From NCBI GenBank assembly GCA_014960805.1, contig CP063163.1, positions 2,622,001 through 2,686,000 of the forward strand: a stretch of 64,000 nucleotides of DNA. Reading direction: 5' to 3'. This DNA comes from Cytobacillus suaedae (GTDB lineage: Bacteria; Bacillota; Bacilli; Bacillales; Bacillaceae_L). Under the pieces are notes generated by a model. It did not search any database. It was not told the DNA's origin and saw only the letters and a list, made by a program, of their open reading frames with translations. This document shows positions 58,997-64,000 of this stretch, piece by piece. Numbering within the stretch: the stretch's first letter is position 1; each line of letters opens with the position of its first letter. A program made the translations under genes and the position numbers.

Positions 58997-59044
58997 TTCA
59001 CACATTATAAAAAGCCCAAAACTATACTTTTTATAATAAGTGAA
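58997..59044. repeat. Long imperfect inverted repeat
   Basis: TTCAC...ATTATAAAAAG at 58997-59014 is complementary to CTTTTTATAAT...GTGAA at 59027-59044, with one internal mismatch region and a 12-nt loop. It has no T tract. It lies between divergent genes and could be an operator or an RNA hairpin. Confidence 0.5.
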
Positions 59045-59225
59045 TCTGTTACAAATTTATTTTAGTTAATTCGATAGATATTTATACATATAACTATACA
59101 GATAATTCATAAGCTAGTCAAACTATTCGCTTTCCAAAAGTTTCTATTTAAATTTATAGAATGAGAATATTAGAAATTGGGGAAAATGGAAACTGATACA
59201 TATCGTAACTTAAGGAGGAGTGTTC

Positions 59226-59939
59226 ATGAGTTTAGAGTGGTTTTCAAGAATGGAAAATGCAGTTAGAGTAAGTCTACCAGATGTATGTGAGGGATTTGAG
59301 GATTTTGAGCTTCTATTTGATACGGATACAACTGAACAGCATCCTTCTTTTATTTTCTCAGTTGACTTAGGAGAAGAAACTGATGAGTTTTGTGTTATCA
59401 ACTTTGACACGATCAACCAAGAGTTTTATTCCTATCATTTTGACGAAGTTGCGGAATTACATGCAAAAGTACTATTTTCAAATCTTGATGAGATGTTAAG
59501 TTTCATCCATGCAGCCTTCCATGAGTACTTAGAAGAATTTGATGATGAGTACGCGGATCTTCTTGAAGAAGACGAGGACGATATTCTAGATAATGATGAT
59601 ATGTTTGGTGATGTTATTTACAACGGTGATTCCGTTTACGAAGGCGATGTCTTTGATGAGCAAGATGAAGATTTTGAAGACGAAATCGAATGGATCTCAA
59701 ATGACAAATATATTCATATCGAAGACAACAATTCTTATCAAAACGTAGAGCACGCCATTTCGTATCGTTTAGGCAAACTTACAGATACTGGTGATGGTGT
59801 TCTGTTAAGAAATACGATTACGAGAGAAAACGGAGAAGAAACTGAAGAAGAAGTTTTGCTTATTTTTAGAGAAGAAGAAGCTTCTTATATCATAGATTTG
59901 GTAAGCGAGTATATGGCTAGTATGAATACAAGTAAATAA
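59226..59939 (+). CDS. Highly acidic cytoplasmic protein
   Basis: 237 residues, no signal peptide. The N-terminal 100 residues (LEWFSRMENAVRVSLPDVCE) look folded. An extremely acidic middle follows (EEDEDDILDNDDMFGD, EGDVFDEQDEDFEDEIEW), and the C-terminal part (AISYRLGKLTDTGDGVLLRN) returns to a folded pattern. Family not recognised. ATG 59226 lies 7 nt after AAGGAGGA. Followed by a terminator and the second 51-bp array. Confidence 0.6.
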   Translation: MSLEWFSRMENAVRVSLPDVCEGFEDFELLFDTDTTEQHPSFIFSVDLGEETDEFCVINFDTINQEFYSYHFDEVAELHAKVLFSNLDEMLSFIHAAFHEYLEEFDDEYADLLEEDEDDILDNDDMFGDVIYNGDSVYEGDVFDEQDEDFEDEIEWISNDKYIHIEDNNSYQNVEHAISYRLGKLTDTGDGVLLRNTITRENGEETEEEVLLIFREEEASYIIDLVSEYMASMNTSK

Positions 59940-59954
59940 GTTGTTTGGGTAAAA

Positions 59955-59989
59955 TGATGGCCACTTTATTGTGGCCATTTATGGTTTTT
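59955..59989 (+). terminator. Intrinsic terminator of the acidic protein gene
   Basis: ATGGCCAC (59957-59964) pairs with GTGGCCAT (59971-59978), followed by TTATGGTTTTTG. Confidence 0.7.
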
Positions 59990-60027
59990 GTGGCCTTTAA
60001 ATCGGTGATTTGGGATTGAATGGTGGG

Positions 60028-60505
60028 AAAACGGATTTATTGACCTGAAAATCTCGAATTTTTAAAAATGTGGGTTCATAAATAGATTAATCGTCCTCCT
60101 GAATATCTTGCATTGACGAAGATAAGTGTTTATAAATCAATTTATCGACTTAAAAATTTTGAAAAGCCGAAATTAAGTGTTCAAAAATGGATTTATCGAC
60201 CTAAAAACCTTGAATTTCCAAAAATACGCGCTAATAAATCATTTTATCGACCTAAAAATCTTGAATCCCCCAAAAAAAGTGCTCATAAATCGTTTTATTG
60301 ACCTAAAAATCTTGAATCCCCAAAAATAGTCGCTCATAAATCGGTTTATCGACCTAAAAACCTTGAATTTCCAAAAATACGCGCTCATAAATCATTTTAT
60401 CGACCTAAAAATCTTGAATCCCCAAAAATACGTGCTCATAAACCATTTTATCGACCTAAAAATCTTGAATCCCCAAAAATACACGCTCATAAATAATTTT
60501 ATGTC
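60028..60505. repeat. Tandem array of about nine 51-bp units
   Basis: The motif TTATCGACCTAAAAA recurs with its CGAC at 60146, 60197, 60248, 60299, 60350, 60401 and 60452, exactly 51 bp apart; two worn units precede (near 60041 and 60092) and a partial one ends at 60503. Core sequence per unit: ATAAATCATTTTATCGACC, then AAAAATCTTGAATCCCCAAA. In reverse complement it is related to the array at 38340 (shared ATTTATCGACC and CCC blocks). Open frames here are periodic artefacts. Confidence 0.85.
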
Positions 60506-60576
60506 TCCTCATCTTCGAAACTCCCAGAATTTTGAACCTCACACAGACCACGAAACCTAATAGTCCCTTTAACCCG

Positions 60577-60603
60577 AAAAAAAGGCAGCCTCCCAGGGCC
60601 ACC
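60577..60603 (-). terminator. Intrinsic terminator of the DUF6501 gene
   Basis: GGTGGCC and GGCTGCC pair with two G-T pairs around a 6-nt loop. On the minus strand they are followed by seven T. Confidence 0.7.
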
Positions 60604-60608
60604 TTCTT

Positions 60609-60806
60609 TTAAGCAAAATAATCTTTATAATATCCGCCAACTTTACCCGTGTTATCGACGATAAAGTAAAACTCCTCTGTTTCATTCTTCAAATCATACT
60701 CTTTGCCTGCTGTTAAGGCACGGTCTACCATATATTTTTCAGCATTTGTATGTACACATTTCACCTTACGAATGGTTGGTTTCTCTAACCAATTTTTGTG
60801 GATCAT
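60609..60806 (-). CDS. DUF6501 family small protein
   Basis: 65 residues, MIHKNWLEKPTIRKVKCVHT at the start, then KYMVDRALTAGKEYDLKNET and FYFIVDNTGKVGGYYKDYF, matching the DUF6501 pattern of Bacillaceae. It looks like a small SH3-like beta barrel. ATG 60806 after GGAGTG. Function unknown. Confidence 0.7.
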   Translation of the reverse strand: MIHKNWLEKPTIRKVKCVHTNAEKYMVDRALTAGKEYDLKNETEEFYFIVDNTGKVGGYYKDYFA

Positions 60807-61015
60807 CTTATGCACTCCTTCGTCATTATATTACTATTGATTCTATACTATTTGTCCACAATTTTAAAGCGTTATTCCGTACACATTTTATTGATTTGGG
60901 GAAGTCTAATTGTAGGAATGCAAATCACTTTCTATTTTCGTAATATTTTATTACAATAGAACCCATTAGTGTAACATAGGTAAGTGTTACCAATTTTGAT
61001 CAGGAGGTTTTACAT

Positions 61016-61465
61016 TTGAGTAATATCAACACAACTACGTTAAGCCCAGAATTAGTAAATTTACTTCAAGGAGAGAAAATTGTTTCCTTGGTTACAATGG
61101 ATGCTGAGACAAACAAACCTAACTTAACTATTGTTTCTTGGTTAGTTGCCCATGAAGGTGGGAAAGTCATTAAGTTTGCTTTAGGACATAAAGGCGAAAG
61201 TGTTACTAATATTCAAGCAAACCCTGAGGTTATTCTTGGTGTCATTGGTGCAGGTAGCTGCTATTCCATTAGAGGAAATGCTTCTATTTCTGAAATCATT
61301 GAAAAAACAATGAAATATCGAGTGGTAACTGTTGAAGTTGAAGAAGTTGAAGATATTATCTTCTACGGCGGTAAAATTACGAGTGAGCCAGAGTACGTCA
61401 AAACGTACAACGAAGAGCTTGCTAAAAAGCTTGATGCTGAAGTTTACGAAATGTTAAATCAATAA
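61016..61465 (+). CDS. Pyridoxamine 5'-phosphate oxidase-related flavoprotein
   Basis: 149 residues from TTG, after AGGAGG. Split-barrel FMN-binding fold: EKIVSLVTMDAETNKPNLTI, KVIKFALGHKGESVTNIQAN and EVILGVIGAGSCYSIRGNAS. It belongs to the general PNPOx-like group, which uses FMN or F420; the substrate is unknown. Single gene with terminator, convergent to the pyruvate oxidase-like gene. Confidence 0.75.
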   Translation: MSNINTTTLSPELVNLLQGEKIVSLVTMDAETNKPNLTIVSWLVAHEGGKVIKFALGHKGESVTNIQANPEVILGVIGAGSCYSIRGNASISEIIEKTMKYRVVTVEVEEVEDIIFYGGKITSEPEYVKTYNEELAKKLDAEVYEMLNQ

Positions 61466-61470
61466 AAAAA

Positions 61471-61500
61471 GAGGCAACAAGGTAACCTTGTTGCCTTTTT
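61471..61500 (+). terminator. Intrinsic terminator
   Basis: AGGCAACAAGGT and ACCTTGTTGCCT form an uninterrupted palindrome followed by TTTTT, between convergent genes. Confidence 0.85.
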
Positions 61501-63120
61501 CTAACTTTTCGTTTCTGGATGAACAACAGCTGCTGTAGTCACATCAATTAATGCAGGGCCATTATGTTGCAATGCTTCACTAATAGTGCTCTCAAGATCA
61601 CTGTCATTTTCAACCTGGAACCCTTTAAGTCCACAAGCCTCCGCAATTCCCACAAAATTTGGGTTTGTTAGATCTACCCCTTCTTGTAAATATCCACCGA
61701 CAATCATTTTGTCTTTCTCCATCTGAAGCGCATGGTTATTGAAAATAATAATCGTTATATTCAAGTTGTATCTTACAGCAGTTAGTAGGTCTGCTAATGT
61801 CATTTCTAAGCCACCGTCACCCACTATCGCAACGACCTGCTTATCAGGCTGTACTAGCTTGGCTGCTAGTGCGCCTGGTAGTCCAAACCCCATCGTTCTC
61901 CACTTTCCAGAAAATAAAAATGTTTGATCCTTTGGTCTAAAGTTTCGATTCATCCAAACAGTTACATCCCCTGTATCAATAGAAAGGATGGCATTATCCT
62001 CCACACAATTTTCAATAGCTCGAACAATTCTAGCCGGGAAAATAGGTGTTCCTGTTTTTGAACCTTCTTCTTCGTTTTTGGTATCCCATTGTTGTTTTGC
62101 ATTTACACAGGTCTGAATCCACTCATGGTTCGGAGAATGGTTAGCTAATTCATTAACCAGTAGTGTCAGTGTTTCCTTTGCATCACCAAGAACACCAATT
62201 TCCACTGGGATTCCTTTTCCGATGTTCTCCTGGGCTAAGTCAATTTGGACGATTTTAGCCTCTGTTGGGACATATCCCTCAGGCCACCATGTATCGCCTA
62301 CTAGAAGGACAACATCAGCCTGTTTAAATACTTCATCAGCATATGGGTTACCCCCTTGACCGATTCCACCTAAAAGATGATCTGTTGCATTTGCAAAATA
62401 CGTTTTAGCACCTAAACTAACGAGGATTCCCGCTCCCCATTTAGCTGCTAAATCTTGAATTAGTTTCTCTGCCCCTTTGGCTCCGACACCCGCAAGAATC
62501 ATAGGCTGACGCGCTGACGATAGGATGGATTGCACTTCTAGTAAATCATTAGCATTGACCTGAGGGGTACTCCTCACTAGTTTTGCCTCACTTTTAACCG
62601 AAGCCTTTGTAGGAAATGAGAACATATCCTTTGGAATGGAAATATGAGTAACTGCCCCTTTGCTTAATGAAGTATGTACAGCTTTACACACAATATCTGT
62701 AACTGCATCTGGATGTGAAAGTAGAGTAGTATAAGCAGCTACAGGTTTAATGAACTCTTGTTGGTCTATGTATTGCTTAAAATCTGTTCCAATCTTTTTA
62801 GTGGGTGCTTGTCCCGTTATGGCTAATACAGGTGCTTTATCCATATGCGCATCTGCTAATCCGTTGAGTAAATTGCCAAGGCCTGGCCCCATAGTTGCTG
62901 TGCATACTGCAAGATTTCCAGTTAGCTTAGCTTCTGCGGATGCCATCATTGCAGCTACCGATTCATGTTTAACAGCAATGAATTGAATCGTAGTTTGTTT
63001 GCCGATAGCATCCATGAATCCTAGGATCGCATCACCTACTACTCCGTAAATTCTTTTTACACCCCTATTTGCTAATTGTTCCAACAACACTTCTGCTACA
63101 TTTTTCATTGTCTGACTCAT
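61501..63120 (-). CDS. Thiamine pyrophosphate enzyme, pyruvate oxidase-like (YdaP-like)
   Basis: 539 residues with the three domains of the POX/ALS family. RIYGVVGDAILGFMDAIG and IAVKHESVAAMMASAEAKLT (catalytic Glu53) form the Pyr domain, a central cofactor domain has AGVGAKGAEKLIQDLAAKWG, and the PP domain carries the TPP/Mg motif VGDGGLEM...NLNITIIIFNN. Pattern and length suggest pyruvate oxidase/decarboxylase of the YdaP type, which in B. subtilis is a general stress protein. No sigma-B promoter was recognised upstream. Acetolactate synthase is less likely. Confidence 0.8.
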   Translation of the reverse strand: MSQTMKNVAEVLLEQLANRGVKRIYGVVGDAILGFMDAIGKQTTIQFIAVKHESVAAMMASAEAKLTGNLAVCTATMGPGLGNLLNGLADAHMDKAPVLAITGQAPTKKIGTDFKQYIDQQEFIKPVAAYTTLLSHPDAVTDIVCKAVHTSLSKGAVTHISIPKDMFSFPTKASVKSEAKLVRSTPQVNANDLLEVQSILSSARQPMILAGVGAKGAEKLIQDLAAKWGAGILVSLGAKTYFANATDHLLGGIGQGGNPYADEVFKQADVVLLVGDTWWPEGYVPTEAKIVQIDLAQENIGKGIPVEIGVLGDAKETLTLLVNELANHSPNHEWIQTCVNAKQQWDTKNEEEGSKTGTPIFPARIVRAIENCVEDNAILSIDTGDVTVWMNRNFRPKDQTFLFSGKWRTMGFGLPGALAAKLVQPDKQVVAIVGDGGLEMTLADLLTAVRYNLNITIIIFNNHALQMEKDKMIVGGYLQEGVDLTNPNFVGIAEACGLKGFQVENDSDLESTISEALQHNGPALIDVTTAAVVHPETKS

Positions 63121-63207
63121 TGATTCTCACCCTATCCCCTTTTCATTAAAACTTTATATGTTTAATGTCTCTTTTAATGAATAAGATATACGATGAATCA
63201 AAAATAA

Positions 63208-63231
63208 TAGGGAGTCATCATCGACTCCCTA
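63208..63231 (-). terminator. Terminator overlapping the stop of the phospholipase-like gene
   Basis: TAGGGAGTC (63208-63216) pairs with GACTCCCTA (63223-63231); on the minus strand it is followed by TTATTTTTG. The TAG stop (63229-63231) is part of the stem. Confidence 0.75.
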
Positions 63232-63498
63232 CCTACAATTAAACATGTATCTTAATTTCATAAAATCATAAAACAAACGTGCATCTCTTCCTTCTCTATT
63301 TCGTAAATGTTGTCTTGAGCGTAAACAATCTAGTAGTTCTTTATCACATCTACATGAAGGACCATACTTTTGATAGCATAGATCATGTTTTTGGCAGCAT
63401 GAATCAACACCGTTTAATGGCGCACCAGGACCATGACAGCCGGGTCCACACCATCTATATCCACGTAAGCATAGACCTTGTCTTCTTCTCCTATGCAT
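63229..63498 (-). CDS. Phospholipase A2-like (parvovirus VP1-like) protein
   Basis: 89 residues. A basic, Cys-rich start (HRRRRQGLCLRGYRWCGPGC) leads into the PLA2 calcium loop CGPGCHGPGAPLNGVD and the catalytic helix CCQKHDLCYQKYG with His38 and Asp39, followed by CRCDKELLDCL. This is the small group XIV/VP1-type phospholipase A2 core. There is no standard signal peptide, so it may be deposited in the spore coat rather than secreted. Substrate should be phospholipid sn-2 esters if active. Confidence 0.7.
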   Translation of the reverse strand: MHRRRRQGLCLRGYRWCGPGCHGPGAPLNGVDSCCQKHDLCYQKYGPSCRCDKELLDCLRSRQHLRNREGRDARLFYDFMKLRYMFNCR

Positions 63499-63590
63499 TT
63501 GATAACCCTCCTATACAACCGTGCTACTATTAATCTATGTTTATAAGTAGGAATTGGGAAGGGCTATAAAACTACAACATCCATATAAAA

Positions 63591-63992
63591 CTATTTTTGT
63601 CTTACTACAATTGCTTGTGTGATTTTATGATTTACACAATCACTTAAAACAGTACTATCTAACAGTCCCAAAGTAATGACAGCTTCAATTTTTTTCTGAT
63701 CAGGCTTCTTTACATATTCAATACAATCATTTAAGTTTAATGCTTCTAGTTTCTCAACTGTCTTCACATCATCATAGCTCTCACTATTGCGAATTTGTCG
63801 AGTTATTTTATATTCACCTAGCGTAATTTCACCTTTTTGATTCTCACCAACACTTTCATCAAAATACAAATTAATACGCTGCTTTAACTCCTTTAATTCT
63901 TTTTCAATTTTCTTGGCTTCTTCTGTAAGCTGGCAATACCTTTCTATCGACTCTTCAGATAGAATTGAACTACTAGAATTTATTTTACTCAA
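63591..63992 (-). CDS. Coiled-coil protein of unknown function
   Basis: 133 residues. A helical segment (ERYCQLTEEAKKIEKELKEL, about 18-45) is followed by a beta-rich part (GEITLGEYKITRQIRNSESY) and a compact C-terminal domain (CIEYVKKPDQKKIEAVITLG). The plan resembles short phage- or plasmid-type accessory proteins, but no family is recognised. The start is close to the right edge. Confidence 0.55.
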   Translation of the reverse strand: MSKINSSSSILSEESIERYCQLTEEAKKIEKELKELKQRINLYFDESVGENQKGEITLGEYKITRQIRNSESYDDVKTVEKLEALNLNDCIEYVKKPDQKKIEAVITLGLLDSTVLSDCVNHKITQAIVVRQK

Positions 63993-64000
63993 CTAAAACC

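Noticed and set aside
60113-60560. Open frames in the second 51-bp array
   Set aside because: Same reason: periodic DNA, no ribosome binding site, composition unlike protein.
63121-63180. Sigma-B promoter for the YdaP-like gene
   Set aside because: GTTTTAA and GGGATA are present, but the spacing (about 7 bp) is far from the 12-15 bp needed.

Overview
The window is low-G+C Gram-positive chromosome from a spore-forming member of the Bacillaceae. Supporting signs are strong AGGAGG-type ribosome binding sites, frequent TTG and GTG starts, intrinsic terminators after most operons, a CwlJ-type cortex hydrolase, a SleL/YaaH-like LysM-GH18 protein, YkyA- and YdjO-type proteins, an FNR box in front of narK, and the GC-rich palindromic repeat that litters Bacillaceae genomes. 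No rRNA, tRNA, CRISPR array, prophage or complete insertion sequence was found.

Layout. 0-3.5 kb: partial toast_rack-type lipoprotein, then a promoter, a structured leader RNA ending in a terminator, and a two-gene operon (cNMP/CBS/DUF294 protein and a DnaQ-like exonuclease). 3.5-17.4 kb: an accessory stretch, almost all on the minus strand, of small stand-alone enzymes (three Nudix hydrolases, a GNAT, two methyltransferases, a histidine phosphatase, an ASCH protein, a P-loop kinase-like protein) mixed with short membrane proteins, several too short for routine gene calling, and at least three inactivated genes. 17.4-20.4 kb: a more G+C-rich ABC exporter pair flanked by decayed DNA, including a fragment of a paralogue of the lipoprotein at 10.2 kb. 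20.4-28 kb: GrpB protein, a HAD phosphatase plus glycerol-1-phosphate dehydrogenase-like pair, and an ECF sigma factor with a LolD/FtsX-type ABC transporter. 28-38.3 kb: a MITE-like element, cwlJ, a sigma factor plus ClpP operon, prolyl oligopeptidase, narK with an FNR site, and pepF. 38.3-47 kb: a 51-bp tandem array, housekeeping-type enzymes, a GPH-family symporter behind a palindromic operator, the second MITE copy, a kinase-like protein and an orphan EcsB-like permease. 47-64 kb: a 1571-residue LysM/Ig-like/GH18 protein, an aminotransferase, a MutS2-like ATPase without the usual C-terminal Smr domain, a cupredoxin, a second 51-bp array, a pyruvate oxidase-like TPP enzyme and a phospholipase A2-like protein.

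The most unusual material is non-coding. (1) Two copies of an element with inverted ends (TAACGGGTTCTC type) sit inside what were terminator-like hairpins; one is flanked by a perfect 10-bp direct repeat and the other by a degenerate one. (2) Four loci (both element copies and two tandem arrays at 38.3 and 60.0 kb) are built from palindromic units repeating at exactly 51 bp, with one step of 61 bp in each element copy. That equals whole helical turns, so the palindromes would lie on one face of the DNA. (3) A leader RNA with a predicted three-way junction precedes the cNMP/CBS/DUF294 operon. (4) A ClpP paralogue is co-transcribed with a sigma factor whose C-terminus resembles an ssrA-type degron. 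All positions and motifs were read by eye; family assignments rest on remembered motif patterns, not on searches.
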